DNA of 64,000 nt from Paenibacillus brasilensis (GCF_009363115.1 NZ_CP045298.1:4151501-4215500), one strand, 5' to 3'. Positions 26,036-36,187 are shown, counted from the stretch's first letter. Notes: generated by a model from the sequence alone, not told the origin. Numbers and translations are program-made.

Positions 26036-27196
26036 TTAGGACTGCGATGGCAAAATATCTTTGCGACGCGGAGGGAGAGGGCCTAGATACTGATAGTATT
26101 GGCATTCAATCCGGCCGTTAAACAGCTTGCGACGCTTATCCGCCTTGCGGCCCCAATAATGCTCAAATTGCTTGGTGGAGCTGATGGCAAAGAAGGACCA
26201 GGTCTTCATTTCGGCTGCCGTGCGTGCGAGTGTACGAATCAGCTTTTCCACTTCGGGTTGCTCGCTCAGTCTTTCGCCATAAGGTGGGTTTGTAATCATT
26301 ACACCGTATTGGCCCTCGAGTCTGACCTTGCTTGCAGGCATCACCTTCAGTGAAATATCATTAGCGAAGCCTGCCGCTTTCACAGCCGCCTCAGCAACTT
26401 CGATGGCACTTGGATCAATATCGCTGCCTGCGATCTCAAAAGGAATATCATCGCGGGTCAAATCCATTGCCTCGTCGCGGGCTTGATTCCATAATTCTTT
26501 GCCAAGGACAGGCCAGTTTTCAGAATTAAAGGTACGTCTCAGCCCTGGCGCAATATTCCAGGCTTGCATGGCGGCTTCGACCAATAAAGTACCGGAACCG
26601 CAGCACGGATCGTAGAAGGGGCGATCCGGGCTCCAGCGGCTAAGCTGAATCAGAGCAGAAGCCATCGTCTCTTTTAGAGGGGCCTCTGTAACAAGTTTGC
26701 GGTAGCCGCGTTTGTGCAGCCCTGGCCCGGTTGTATCCAGCGTCAGCAATGCACGGTCATTCAGTAGAATGACCTCAATGACATAACGAGGGCCGTCCTC
26801 GGCAAACCAATCTGTGTGGTAGGTTTCCTTGAGCTTTTCTACAATGGCCTTCTTGACGATTCCCTGACAGGCCGGCACGCTGCTAAGCTGTGATTTGTGA
26901 GAACGTCCCTCTACGGGAAACTCACCATCTACAGAAATCCAATCCTGCCATGGCAATGCCTTGGTACCCTCAAACAGCTCGTCGAAGGTGGTTGCGGCAA
27001 ATTCACCCATTTTAATAAGAACGCGATCTGATGTGCGAAGCCACAGGTTACATCGACATATATCCATATAATCTCCGGAAAAAACGACGCGGCCATTCTC
27101 GACGGTCAGATTCTCATACCCGAGTTCTCTGAGCTCCCGGGCCACGACGGCTTCAAGTCCCATCGGCGCAGTTGCAATTAGTTGCAGTTGAGTCAT
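26036..27196 (-). CDS. THUMP-domain class I RNA methyltransferase (YpsC/RlmL-N type)
   Basis: 386 aa. An N-terminal THUMP RNA-binding domain (about 3-160) is followed by a Rossmann methyltransferase. SAM motif I is DPCCGSGTLLVEAA near 196, and the N6/N2 catalytic motif is NPPYGERL near 302. B. subtilis YpsC and the N-half of E. coli RlmL, which makes m2G2445 in 23S rRNA, share this layout. E. coli RlmL carries a second methyltransferase half that is absent here. Single gene with its own promoter; sporulation or cell-division genes are not adjacent. Confidence 0.9.
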   Translation of the reverse strand: MTQLQLIATAPMGLEAVVARELRELGYENLTVENGRVVFSGDYMDICRCNLWLRTSDRVLIKMGEFAATTFDELFEGTKALPWQDWISVDGEFPVEGRSHKSQLSSVPACQGIVKKAIVEKLKETYHTDWFAEDGPRYVIEVILLNDRALLTLDTTGPGLHKRGYRKLVTEAPLKETMASALIQLSRWSPDRPFYDPCCGSGTLLVEAAMQAWNIAPGLRRTFNSENWPVLGKELWNQARDEAMDLTRDDIPFEIAGSDIDPSAIEVAEAAVKAAGFANDISLKVMPASKVRLEGQYGVMITNPPYGERLSEQPEVEKLIRTLARTAAEMKTWSFFAISSTKQFEHYWGRKADKRRKLFNGRIECQYYQYLGPLPPRRKDILPSQS

Positions 27197-27369
27197 TAAA
27201 CGTATTCACTCCGTCTCCATAATCATGTAAGCTTGGTTCAATCCCTATAGTATAGGTCATTGTACACAAAGAGACAAATTAATCAGGGTAAATCATTCAG
27301 ACAAATTATTTAACGAAGGACACCGTATTCAACCTGCGTTATGATAAAAGCAAGAAGGAGAGATGGAAC

Positions 27370-28014
27370 ATGGAAATTACACCGAATATGACGCCTGAAC
27401 AATATGTAGACCAACTGGTACAGGAGGATGAAGCGCTGCGCGCCATCAGGGAGGCCATCATTGGAGAGGGAATGCCTGAGGTGTCGGTTGCTCATCCCTA
27501 TGGCAAGCTACTGACTTTTTTAATTGAGGTGTCCGGCGCCCAGGAGGTATTGGAAATTGGCGCGTTGGGCGGGTACAGCGGGTTATGTCTGGCTCGTGGG
27601 CTGGGGAAAAAGGGACGTATTGTATCCTTGGAGCTAAAAGAAGCGTATGCGCGACTTGCGCATAAGCATATGAAAAATAACGGTTACGGTGATTGTGTTG
27701 AATATCGTATTGGACCTGCAGCGGACAGTTTGCAGGCACTTCAGGAAGAGGGACGAACCTTTGACTTTTTTTTCATTGACGCGGATAAGGAAAATTACCC
27801 GGTATATTTGGAATATGCGATTGCTCTGGCGAAGCCGGGTGCCATTATTGCCGGCGATAACTGCTTCCTTCGTGGACGTACGCTGAATACAGATAAAAAT
27901 GGTCCTGCCGTACAGGCCGTGAGACGCTTTAATGAAACGATCGCTACAGACCCGCGTCTGGTAAGTACGCTTTTGCCAGCCTATGATGGTTTAGCACTAG
28001 CGAGAGTAAAATAA
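27370..28014 (+). CDS. O-methyltransferase (COMT-like, methyltransferase family 3)
   Basis: A 214-aa SAM-dependent enzyme. Motif I is VLEIGALGGYSG near 61-72, SLELKEAY is the acidic ribose contact, and FFIDADKENY with GDNCFLRG carries the metal-binding residues of cation-dependent O-methyltransferases. AAGAAGGAGAG precedes the ATG. In B. subtilis the related YrrM modifies RNA (mo5U pathway), so either a small molecule or tRNA could be the substrate. It stands alone. Confidence 0.85.
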   Translation: MEITPNMTPEQYVDQLVQEDEALRAIREAIIGEGMPEVSVAHPYGKLLTFLIEVSGAQEVLEIGALGGYSGLCLARGLGKKGRIVSLELKEAYARLAHKHMKNNGYGDCVEYRIGPAADSLQALQEEGRTFDFFFIDADKENYPVYLEYAIALAKPGAIIAGDNCFLRGRTLNTDKNGPAVQAVRRFNETIATDPRLVSTLLPAYDGLALARVK

Positions 28015-28042
28015 CACGCAGCCCCTATCTCCATAGCTCCAC

Positions 28043-28092
28043 AAAAAGAACCTCCGTGTCCACAACAACGTGGAGCGGAGGTTCTTCAATGT
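28043..28092 (-). terminator. Terminator after the MFS gene
   Basis: AAGAACCTCCG pairs with CGGAGGTTCTT, with a smaller inner stem CCACAACAACGTGG. The T run is stronger on the minus-strand side, though it could serve the O-methyltransferase too. Confidence 0.7.
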
Positions 28093-28123
28093 TTCCAAAA
28101 TGCTAATCTCACAGTAGGTTGTC

Positions 28124-29344
28124 TTACCTGAAATCATGCGCGGTCTTATCACTATAGAGTTTCATACGTACCCAGAATATGTTGACGATCAACAGGACAC
28201 CCGACATAATGAACAATCCTTCGATGCCGATAAACCCGGACAGTACCCCACCAATAACTGCACCCAGCATATTCCCTAGCGCAAGCGAGCTAGTATTGAA
28301 GCCGAAAGAGCGGCTTTCCATGCCTTCCGGTGTATGCGTGCGAATCAGTGCATTTACACTGGGCAACAGACCGCCCATAAACACACCCATGAAAAAGCGG
28401 ATAATGACAAGTTGCCAAACTTCATTGACAAAAGCCTGCGGAATGAGCATAACTGCTGTTCCGAGCAGGGAGATGGTCAAAATTTTGTGAGCTCCTATCT
28501 GGTCACTCAATCTTCCAAGCAGCGGTGCAGCCACCATATTGGATACGCCGGTAATGGCCGTAACAAACCCGGCAATCAGTGCAATTCCTTCTGCGGAGCC
28601 ATATAGCTTCTGTACATACAAAGGTAGCAGTGATACCGTGCTAATCATGGCAAACTGGAGCAGGAAGGTCACGGTGAACAAAGCTGGAAGCTGAGGCGTA
28701 TGGCTTAGCTCCTTTAGCCCGGCAAGTACCGAGATTTGCGGAGTACGTGCAGCTTCCGCTTTGCTGAAGTTTTCTTTAACCAGAAACATTGCAATTAAAG
28801 AGGCCAGGAAAATAAGAGATCCTGTAATGTAAAAGATTGGTCTGAATCCGACCAAGTCTGCCAAAAAGCCACCTAGGAGAGGGCCAAGAATTGTGCCAGC
28901 CATCTGACCAGATTGCATAATGCCCATCGCGAATCCAGTTCGCTCCTTAGGTGTGGTACCCGACACCAGAGAAATGGAGGCCGGATTGAAGCCCGAAATC
29001 GTACCGTTCAGCAGACGGAGTGCTAGCAGCTGCCAAGGATGGGTGACCAAGCCCATGCATCCGATCACTAGGGCCATACCGAAGCCTGAGCGAAGCAGCA
29101 TGACCTTGCGCCCATATCGGTCCGCCAGCTTGCCCCACAAAGGCTGAAATATAAATGAGGTCAAAAAGTTTGCGGCAAAAATAACTCCGGCCCATAGACC
29201 GATATCGTGCTCTCCCTTTACATGGAGGTCATGAGCCAGATACAGGGCGAGGAACGGAGTTATCATTGTAATACCCGCATTGACCAGAAACTGACCGACC
29301 CATAGCACAATGAGGTTGATTTTCCATGTCTCCCACGATTTCAA
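28124..29344 (-). CDS. MFS multidrug-type exporter (MdtG-like)
   Basis: 406 aa with twelve predicted membrane helices. The loop 2-3 motif GKLADRYGRKVML and the antiporter motif C (GQMAGTILGPLLGG, helix 5) mark it as a proton-driven drug/H+ antiporter of the major facilitator superfamily. The opening KSWETWKINLIVLWVGQFL resembles MdtG-type pumps. The substrate cannot be read from sequence. No regulator is adjacent. It is divergent from the haem operon. Confidence 0.88.
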   Translation of the reverse strand: MKSWETWKINLIVLWVGQFLVNAGITMITPFLALYLAHDLHVKGEHDIGLWAGVIFAANFLTSFIFQPLWGKLADRYGRKVMLLRSGFGMALVIGCMGLVTHPWQLLALRLLNGTISGFNPASISLVSGTTPKERTGFAMGIMQSGQMAGTILGPLLGGFLADLVGFRPIFYITGSLIFLASLIAMFLVKENFSKAEAARTPQISVLAGLKELSHTPQLPALFTVTFLLQFAMISTVSLLPLYVQKLYGSAEGIALIAGFVTAITGVSNMVAAPLLGRLSDQIGAHKILTISLLGTAVMLIPQAFVNEVWQLVIIRFFMGVFMGGLLPSVNALIRTHTPEGMESRSFGFNTSSLALGNMLGAVIGGVLSGFIGIEGLFIMSGVLLIVNIFWVRMKLYSDKTAHDFR

Positions 29345-29575
29345 TGTGCGCTCACTTCCTTTCTGCCATTCTCATCCTGTTGTAATAAATGTTCATCCAT
29401 ATATAATTACCCGGAGCTTTAAAAAAGCCATCCCTTTAGTATAGCACACTTCATTGAAACTTTATCCAAATGTCATGGGTTTGTCATGGTTTGTTCGAGA
29501 GCGGCGGTTGTTACGACTCTTGAAAAAGGGCATAATAAAATATAGTATTTATGATTCGAACTGGAGGCTGAAGTC

Positions 29576-30622
29576 ATGACCTACAATGATACCTTTATTC
29601 GCGCTTGCCGCAAGCAGGCTGTGGATCATATTCCCGTATGGTACATGCGGCAGGCCGGAAGGTATGACCCTGAGTATCGCAAAATTAAAGAAAAATATAC
29701 GTTGCTAGAAATTTGCCGCCAGCCCGAGTTGGCCGCAGAAGTGACTTTAATGCCCGTGCGCAAGCTTGGGGTGGACGCTGCTATTTTATATTCTGATATT
29801 ATGAATCCGGTAGCCTCGCTTGGGGTTGATTTTGATATTGTCAAAAATATTGGCCCGGTTATTGATAATCCGATCCGGTCAGCTGCGGATGTAGACAAAA
29901 TGCGCCCGATTGATGTGGAACGCGATCTGGGTCATATCTTGGAAACGATTCGTATCCTGGAGCGTGAATTGAAAGTGCCATTAATTACGTTCGCTGGGGC
30001 GCCTTTTACAATCGCCAGCTATTTAATAGAAGGAAGACCATCCAAAGGATATATTCGTACCAAAGCGATGATGTATGGAGAGCCTGAACTATGGCATCGT
30101 CTGATGGATAAGCTGGGGGATATGGTGATTACATATGTACGTGCCCATATCGCTAACGGCGGTAAGGCATTTCAATTGTTTGATAGCTGGGTAGGCGCGC
30201 TTACGCCTTATGATTTCCAAACTTTTGTCCTACCGACCATCACACGTATTTTCCATGAGTTGTCCGATCTGAATGTACCTAAAATTTATTATCCAGGTGT
30301 AAGCTCCGGTGAGTTGCTCCCACATTTAAGTGAGGTAAAAGCCGACGTGATTGGGCTGGACTGGCGGGTAAGTATACCTGAAGGGCGCCGTCGTCTGGGG
30401 AACGATTTTGGTGTGCAGGGAAACCTGGACCCTTATGTGCTCACGGCCCCAATAGATGTGATCAAGCAGTACGCAAAAAAAATCGTAGATGAAGGAATAC
30501 TGGAGCCAGGATATATTTTTAATCTGGGTCACGGGTTATTTCCTGAGGCCTCGCTAGATAAGTTAAGAGAGCTTACGGAATATGTACATGAGTATTCACG
30601 CTCCGTTATATCAAAGAATTAA
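29576..30622 (+). CDS. hemE: Uroporphyrinogen decarboxylase
   Basis: A 348-aa cofactor-free enzyme that converts uroporphyrinogen III to coproporphyrinogen III. Signatures are PVWYMRQAGRYDPEYR (about 20-35), AAILYSDIMNP with the catalytic aspartate, TFAGAPFTIASYLIEG, and GVSSGELLPHL. The start ATG follows GGAGGCTG. First of the hemE-hemH-hemY operon, with 33 and 7 bases between genes, the same order as in B. subtilis. Confidence 0.97.
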   Translation: MTYNDTFIRACRKQAVDHIPVWYMRQAGRYDPEYRKIKEKYTLLEICRQPELAAEVTLMPVRKLGVDAAILYSDIMNPVASLGVDFDIVKNIGPVIDNPIRSAADVDKMRPIDVERDLGHILETIRILERELKVPLITFAGAPFTIASYLIEGRPSKGYIRTKAMMYGEPELWHRLMDKLGDMVITYVRAHIANGGKAFQLFDSWVGALTPYDFQTFVLPTITRIFHELSDLNVPKIYYPGVSSGELLPHLSEVKADVIGLDWRVSIPEGRRRLGNDFGVQGNLDPYVLTAPIDVIKQYAKKIVDEGILEPGYIFNLGHGLFPEASLDKLRELTEYVHEYSRSVISKN

Positions 30623-30655
30623 TACATTTAGAAATATTCAAGGGGTGATCTGTTA

Positions 30656-31597
30656 ATGAAAACCAAAGTGGGTGTTCTGGTTATGTCCTACGGGACGCCG
30701 GAGAGTCTGGATCAGGTCGAGGCCTATTATACACATATTCGTCGCGGTAATGCCCCCTCACCGGAGCAGTTAAAGGAATTGAAAGATCGCTATGAAGCTA
30801 TTGTGGGCGGTGTTTTTCCACTGCGTCAGAATACGGATCGTCAGGTTCAAAATCTGCAAGAAACCTTAAATCGGGAGAATCGCAACCCGGGCATTGAATT
30901 TATTTGTTATCAGGGACTCAAACATGCCAAGCCGTTTATTGAGGATGGTGTGGAAGCAATGGTGCAGGATGGTATCCGTACAGCGGTGGGTGTCGTGCTG
31001 GCTCCGCATTATTCCGTTATGAGTGTAGGTACTTACATTAAGCGTGCACAGGCCAAGGCACAGGAACTGGATCTGTCTATAACTTTTGTAGAGAGCTATT
31101 ATCTTCATCCAAAGCTGATTAAGACGCTCACAGAGCGTGTGAATGCCAAGTTGGCGCTTTTTGAAGAAGCAGGGGCCAAACGTGATGAGGTTCGAGTTCT
31201 GTTCAGTGCGCATAGCCTGCCTGAGCGGATTGTGGCTATGGGTGATCCTTATGTGGAGCAATTAATGGCTACATCGCAGGCTGTTGCGGACAAGGCGGGA
31301 ATTACCAACTGGCAGTTTACGTGGCAAAGCGCGGGTCGCACGGCAGAGCCTTGGCTGGGGCCTGATATTTTGGATACCATGCATAGTCTCAAGGAAGAGC
31401 AGGTAGAGTATGTGCTCGCTGCGCCGGTCGGCTTCGTATCCGATCACTTAGAGGTGCTATACGATCTGGATATTGAAGCGCAGGCTTTGGCGAAGGAGCT
31501 GGATATGCGTTTTCAGCGCATAGATTCGCTCAACAGTGATCCGCTATATATGGAGACGCTTAGTGATGTCATCATAGACCAATGGAAAAAGGGATGA
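30656..31597 (+). CDS. hemH: Ferrochelatase (coproporphyrin type)
   Basis: A 313-aa soluble chelatase. MSYGTPESLDQVEAYYTHIRRG at the N-terminus, the metal-site histidine in FSAHSLPERIV (about 185), and the acidic APVGFVSDHLEVLYDLD near 265 are classic. Gram-positive members insert iron into coproporphyrin III (CpfC); this follows from lineage and operon, not from a residue I can point to. Middle gene of the operon. Confidence 0.96.
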   Translation: MKTKVGVLVMSYGTPESLDQVEAYYTHIRRGNAPSPEQLKELKDRYEAIVGGVFPLRQNTDRQVQNLQETLNRENRNPGIEFICYQGLKHAKPFIEDGVEAMVQDGIRTAVGVVLAPHYSVMSVGTYIKRAQAKAQELDLSITFVESYYLHPKLIKTLTERVNAKLALFEEAGAKRDEVRVLFSAHSLPERIVAMGDPYVEQLMATSQAVADKAGITNWQFTWQSAGRTAEPWLGPDILDTMHSLKEEQVEYVLAAPVGFVSDHLEVLYDLDIEAQALAKELDMRFQRIDSLNSDPLYMETLSDVIIDQWKKG

Positions 31598-31604
31598 GGA
31601 CATA

Positions 31605-33050
31605 ATGGAGCAAAAATTACGCAAAATTGTGATTGTAGGCGGCGGCTTGACCGGGCTTAGCGCAGCTTTTTACATACGGAAAATGTACAAGGAGACTGGC
31701 TACACACCACGAATTACACTGGTGGAGAAGGCTCCTGTGCTGGGCGGCAAAATTGAAACGTTGCATAAAGACGGGTTTGTGATTGAAAAGGGGCCGGATT
31801 CCTTTCTGGCCCGTAAAACAGCCATGATAGACCTGGCAAAAGAGCTGGAACTGGATCATGAACTGGTAAGCACGAATCCCGACGCAAAAAAAACGTACAT
31901 TTTGCATGAAGGACAGCTTCATCCGATGCCTCCCGGTCTGGTACTGGGCATTCCTACGGAACTGAAGCCATTTCTGCGCAGCGGATTAATCTCCTTGGGT
32001 GGGAAATTGCGAGCTATGATGGATTTTGTCATTCCGCCCCGCCGCGAACCTGGAGATGAGGCATTGGGTGATTTCATCGAACGTCGACTGGGTAAGGAAG
32101 TGCTGGAAAATGTGACCGAGCCGCTGCTGGCCGGGATCTACGCCGCCAACATGAAGACGCTAAGTTTGCAGGCGACTTTTCCGCAATTTGCAGAGGTTGA
32201 GCAGCAATACGGAAGCCTCATTCACGGGATGATGACCGGGAGAAAACCAGCCGAGACACATACTGGTACAAAAAAAAGCGTCTTTATGACCTTCCGTCAA
32301 GGCCTGCAAAGTTTGGTGCACGCGTTACTGAATGATTTGTATGACTGTGATTTGCGCACGGGAATTGCTGTTACCGAATTCACAAAGACAGCAGAAAGTG
32401 AAGAAAGCGCCTATCGTGTTACTCTGGACAATGGAGAGACGCTGGAGGCAGACGATATTTTTGTAACGACTCCAACCTTTGCTGCTGCACCGCTCTTGCG
32501 AGAGCATGTGAATGTGGCTGCACTGGAGGCTGTAAATTATGTATCTGTGGCCAACGTGGTTATGGCCTTCGATAAAAAAGATATTGAGAATGTCTTTGAC
32601 GGTTCTGGTTTTCTCGTTCCCCGTAAAGAGGGGCGCAGTGTGACGGCTTGTACGTGGACATCTGCCAAGTGGCTGCATACGAGCCCGGATGATAAGGTGC
32701 TGCTGCGCTGCTATGTAGGGCGAGCAGGAGCGGAGGAAAGCGTAGAATTGCCGGATGATGATCTGATTGCGCTGGTACGGCAGGATTTGAAAGAGATGAT
32801 GGGAGTTACGGCGACTCCGCTGTTTACCGAAATTACACGTCTTCGCAATTCCATGCCGCAATATCCCGTAGGGCATCCGCAGGCTATAGCCGATCTGCGG
32901 GAAGAGCTGGGAACTGCCATGCCGGGAGTGTATGTTCTGGGCGCTGGCTATGATGCGATCGGCTTACCGGATTGCATCCGTCAGGCCAAGGAGTGGGCCG
33001 CTAATGCCGTCCAAGCAGCACAGCAGGAAGCGGTTAAGGTACAGTTGTAA
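31605..33050 (+). CDS. hemY: Coproporphyrinogen/protoporphyrinogen oxidase (HemY/CgoX)
   Basis: 481-aa FAD enzyme. The dinucleotide motif IVIVGGGLTGLSAAFYIRK starts at residue 8. FVIEKGPDSFLARK and EPLLAGIYAANMKTLSLQ are family blocks, and the C-terminal GVYVLGAGYDAIGLPDCIRQA closes the FAD site. It oxidises coproporphyrinogen III for the chelatase. GGATGAGG just upstream and a seven-base gap from hemH show coupling. A weak hairpin follows at 33062. Confidence 0.95.
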   Translation: MEQKLRKIVIVGGGLTGLSAAFYIRKMYKETGYTPRITLVEKAPVLGGKIETLHKDGFVIEKGPDSFLARKTAMIDLAKELELDHELVSTNPDAKKTYILHEGQLHPMPPGLVLGIPTELKPFLRSGLISLGGKLRAMMDFVIPPRREPGDEALGDFIERRLGKEVLENVTEPLLAGIYAANMKTLSLQATFPQFAEVEQQYGSLIHGMMTGRKPAETHTGTKKSVFMTFRQGLQSLVHALLNDLYDCDLRTGIAVTEFTKTAESEESAYRVTLDNGETLEADDIFVTTPTFAAAPLLREHVNVAALEAVNYVSVANVVMAFDKKDIENVFDGSGFLVPRKEGRSVTACTWTSAKWLHTSPDDKVLLRCYVGRAGAEESVELPDDDLIALVRQDLKEMMGVTATPLFTEITRLRNSMPQYPVGHPQAIADLREELGTAMPGVYVLGAGYDAIGLPDCIRQAKEWAANAVQAAQQEAVKVQL

Positions 33051-33061
33051 AAGTTCGATGA

Positions 33062-33098
33062 TGAACCCTTCGTGTTCTAGGCGAGGGGTTCTATTTAT
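33062..33098 (+). terminator. Weak terminator after the haem operon
   Basis: GAACCCTTCG pairs imperfectly with CGAGGGGTTC, followed by TATTTATATT. Confidence 0.45.
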
Positions 33099-33186
33099 AT
33101 TGAAATTTGATATATAATGGAGAAGGTGAAAAATTCGCCGAATAAAAGGAATTCATGCATATGCTATGGCATAGAAGGAGTGAAGA

Positions 33187-34674
33187 ATGTACCCTCCCAG
33201 ATCACAGCGAAATGAAGGTAGGAAGAAAACGAGAAAAACCAAAATAGGCAAGGCTTGGATCTTAACGAATCTTGTCCTGCTGCTAATGATTATAGGTCTT
33301 TTCGGTTATTATTACATATTTGAACGTGACAACAGTAGCTCACTTGCGGACAACGGAGAGCTTTCGCAATCAGAGAAGAAAATCCAAACGGGATCTACTG
33401 GGGAAGGAGGGGCTTCTGCCCCGGTGAGCAAGAATGTTACAGCCTTGTCCAGTAAACAACTGGACGAAGGTTCTGATGTAGATAAGCAAGCTACTGACGA
33501 TGGAGCAAAGCAAGCTGCTGATGCTACGGCAAATACGGGCAACCGTTCGGAAAAACCGTTGGATACCAAAGATTCCGAAAATGATTTATTGGTATCTGAT
33601 TCATCCTCAGAAAAAGATGGGTATGCATGGGGTGATTCTACAAACAAGAATACCTCAGGTAGCGAGCCATCTGCCCATAGGAGCGAAACGGCTGCTACAA
33701 ATAAAGCTGAAACGGACGGTAACCCTTCATCCACAGTCACGCTTCACTTTGTAGGGGATGTGCAGTTTTCCGGTAAAGTTGAGCAGCGGCTGGAGAAAAA
33801 CGGATTTGATTTCCCATATCAATATCTTGGCAACTTGTTTCGTAAAGACGACCTGACGGTCGCCAATCTGGAAACGCCGGTGACAACCGGTGGTGTTGGT
33901 GCGTTAAATAAAACGTATGTGTATAAATCTTCTCCCAAGGCGTTAACTGCGTTGGCCACCGCAGGGATAGATGCTGTAAATTTGGCTAACAATCATATTT
34001 TGGATCAGGGTACAGATGGCCTATTGGATACACTTAAATATTTGGATGAAAAGGGTATAGCTCATGCTGGAGCCGGACGTAATGCAAAAGAAGCGTATGC
34101 TCCGCACTATTTTGAACGTAAAGGCATTAAAATTGCTTTGTTAGGGGCTACACGTGTCATGCCAGAAGCCAATTGGAATGCAGGCGTCAAGCAGCCCGGT
34201 GTTGCTGGAGCGTATGATTCGACTGCCATCGTGGAATCCATCCATGAGGCCCGCAGGCAGGCAGATCTGGTGATTGTCATTGCCCATTGGGGGAAAGAGC
34301 GCGCCACTGCCCTGGAGCCGCATCAAACTGAGCTTTCACACGCTTTTATTGATGCCGGGGCCGATCTTGTTATCGGGGGTCACCCGCATGTGCTTCAAGG
34401 GATGGAGCAATACAAAGGCAAATGGATTGCATACAGCACAGGCAATTTTATTTTTTCCAAATCTATGGTCCCAGCCACTTGGGATACAGCGATATTTCAG
34501 GCAACCTGTACCCGAAGCGGGACTTGCGCTATGAAGCTGACTCCCTACCGGGCGGAGCTGGGTCAACCAATCCCATTGAAGGATGCGGAGGCCAACAAAA
34601 TTTTGCAGAGAGTGGCAGCATTGTCGCCGGGAAATGTCTCAATAGGTGCGGATGGTACAGTAAGTGCTCACTAA
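33187..34674 (+). CDS. CapA family protein (poly-gamma-glutamate synthesis type metallophosphatase fold)
   Basis: 495 aa. A basic N-terminus, one membrane anchor (about 23-44) and a long Ser/Thr/Lys/Asp-rich spacer (about 45-180) precede the CapA domain (about 182-440). Metal-site motifs are FVGDVQF, ANLETPV, LANNHILDQG, VIAHWG and GGHPHVLQG, and SKTGNFIFS-like YSTGNFIFSK is near the end. CapA/PgsA assists export of polyglutamate capsule, but capB and capC are not nearby, so this is a solitary member of unknown substrate. Confidence 0.88.
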   Translation: MYPPRSQRNEGRKKTRKTKIGKAWILTNLVLLLMIIGLFGYYYIFERDNSSSLADNGELSQSEKKIQTGSTGEGGASAPVSKNVTALSSKQLDEGSDVDKQATDDGAKQAADATANTGNRSEKPLDTKDSENDLLVSDSSSEKDGYAWGDSTNKNTSGSEPSAHRSETAATNKAETDGNPSSTVTLHFVGDVQFSGKVEQRLEKNGFDFPYQYLGNLFRKDDLTVANLETPVTTGGVGALNKTYVYKSSPKALTALATAGIDAVNLANNHILDQGTDGLLDTLKYLDEKGIAHAGAGRNAKEAYAPHYFERKGIKIALLGATRVMPEANWNAGVKQPGVAGAYDSTAIVESIHEARRQADLVIVIAHWGKERATALEPHQTELSHAFIDAGADLVIGGHPHVLQGMEQYKGKWIAYSTGNFIFSKSMVPATWDTAIFQATCTRSGTCAMKLTPYRAELGQPIPLKDAEANKILQRVAALSPGNVSIGADGTVSAH

Positions 34675-34753
34675 AGTTTGGAAAAAAACCTCAATTGAGA
34701 ATTATGGAACAATTATATGAAGAACTCCTTTGTGGATGGAGGTCATAATTGGG

Positions 34754-35524
34754 ATGAATCATTTGTGCGTGGCTCACCGCGGCTTTTCAGGTATTGCTCC
34801 CGAGAACACGTTGGCGGCCTTTAGGCTTGCGCTGGAGCAGCCGTTTGTACACTGGATTGAGCTGGATGTACAGCTATCGAAGGACGATGTTCCGGTGGTC
34901 ATTCATGATTTTACGCTAGAGCGAACGACGAATGGGACGGGACGGGTAAAGGACCTGAACTGGAAAGAGCTGCAACAACTTGATGCAGGTAGCTGGAAAG
35001 ATGCAGAATATTGCGGAGAAAAAATCCCTTCTCTCGCGCAGGTCCTGGATATGTGTCGCGGCCGTGTATCACTCAATATTGAACTTAAAACAGCGGGCGA
35101 TATGTATCCCGGCCTCGAGAAAGCTGTACTTCGTGAAATTGTGATGAGGCAGATGGAGGGTGAAGTGGTATTGACCTCCTTTGAGCGTACCGCTTTACGC
35201 CGCACCAAAGAGCTGGCACCTGAGATCCGTACCGGACTGATTATCGACGCGCGTCCAGACGATTTGGCAAAGCAACTGGAGAAGCTGCAATGCTCTTTTC
35301 TATCCATGGGCTATCCGCGTCTGGATCGAAACCTGATGAAGGACCTGACGGGACGTGGTATTACGGTTATGGCATGGACGGTGGATGACCGCCGCATCAT
35401 GCGGAAATTGTCCGCACTGCATCCTGAATTGATGATTTGTACCAATTGGCCGGATCGCTGGGAGCAAGTTTTTTTGCTTTCCAAGCACCGATTGTGGCAC
35501 TATATACGTAATCTTATTCGTTAA
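34754..35524 (+). CDS. Glycerophosphodiester phosphodiesterase
   Basis: 256-aa TIM-barrel enzyme (GDPD/UgpQ) that splits glycerophosphodiesters into glycerol-3-phosphate and alcohol. The active site is visible: AHRGFSGIAPENTLAAF (catalytic His), ELDVQLSKDDVPVVIHD (metal acids and second His), and NIELK. AWTVDDRRIMRKL is typical of the C-terminus. ATG 34754 is ten bases from GGAGGT; the frame upstream has no better start. No signal peptide, so it is cytosolic. Confidence 0.9.
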   Translation: MNHLCVAHRGFSGIAPENTLAAFRLALEQPFVHWIELDVQLSKDDVPVVIHDFTLERTTNGTGRVKDLNWKELQQLDAGSWKDAEYCGEKIPSLAQVLDMCRGRVSLNIELKTAGDMYPGLEKAVLREIVMRQMEGEVVLTSFERTALRRTKELAPEIRTGLIIDARPDDLAKQLEKLQCSFLSMGYPRLDRNLMKDLTGRGITVMAWTVDDRRIMRKLSALHPELMICTNWPDRWEQVFLLSKHRLWHYIRNLIR

Positions 35525-35563
35525 ATCAACGTATTACACATGGGGGAAGGGTGGTTGGTCGTA

Positions 35564-36187
35564 ATGAACGCGGAAATTCGTAATGTTTACTGTGTCGGAC
35601 GCAATTATAAGCTGCATGCAGAGGAATTGGGGAATGATGTTCCTGCTGAACCGATGATTTTTTTAAAGCCTTCCCATGCGGTTTTACCGCTGGATGGTGC
35701 TACGCTGGAGCTTCCCCGGGATAAAGGTGAGGTTCATTTTGAAGCTGAGCTGGTTGTGGCTGTCGGGCGTAATTACGAGCCGGGGATGTCTGCGGATACG
35801 TGTTTGAGTGCTTTTGCATTTGGGATTGATTTTACCCTGCGTGATGTACAAAGCGTTCTTAAGAAAAAAGGCCATCCCTGGACTGCCGCCAAGGGCTTTA
35901 AGTCGGCTGCTCCTCTAACTCCCTTCCTGCCCTTGAAGCGCTTGGACATGCTGGAACAGCACGAGTTTAGCCTGCTCAAAAACGGACAGGAAGTACAACG
36001 CGGCCATATCAGGGACATGATTTTTTCTATTCAGCACATCGTTGACTACATAGCGACTCATTATGGGTTGGGTGAGGGTGATATCATTTTTACAGGCACG
36101 CCAGCGGGCGTTGGCCCTGTCACAAGCGGGGATCGCTTCGAGCTTTTCTGGGGAAGTGATCGTCAGGGAAGCTGCACCATCGCCTAA
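35564..36187 (+). CDS. Fumarylacetoacetate hydrolase family protein
   Basis: 207 aa of the FAH catalytic fold. VYCVGRNYKLHAEELG opens the domain. Metal acids are in HFEAELVVAVGR and GIDFTLRDVQ, and the closing block is IIFTGTPAGVGPV. Single-domain members are acylpyruvases, oxaloacetate decarboxylases or hydratases; the exact reaction cannot be assigned. ATG 35564 lies behind GGGTGG; the earlier ATG at 35540 has no site. Confidence 0.85.
   Translation: MNAEIRNVYCVGRNYKLHAEELGNDVPAEPMIFLKPSHAVLPLDGATLELPRDKGEVHFEAELVVAVGRNYEPGMSADTCLSAFAFGIDFTLRDVQSVLKKKGHPWTAAKGFKSAAPLTPFLPLKRLDMLEQHEFSLLKNGQEVQRGHIRDMIFSIQHIVDYIATHYGLGEGDIIFTGTPAGVGPVTSGDRFELFWGSDRQGSCTIA

Noticed and set aside
33187..34674. 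Polyglutamate capsule operon
   Set aside because: Only a CapA-like gene is present; capB, capC and capE are not beside it, so capsule synthesis cannot be claimed.
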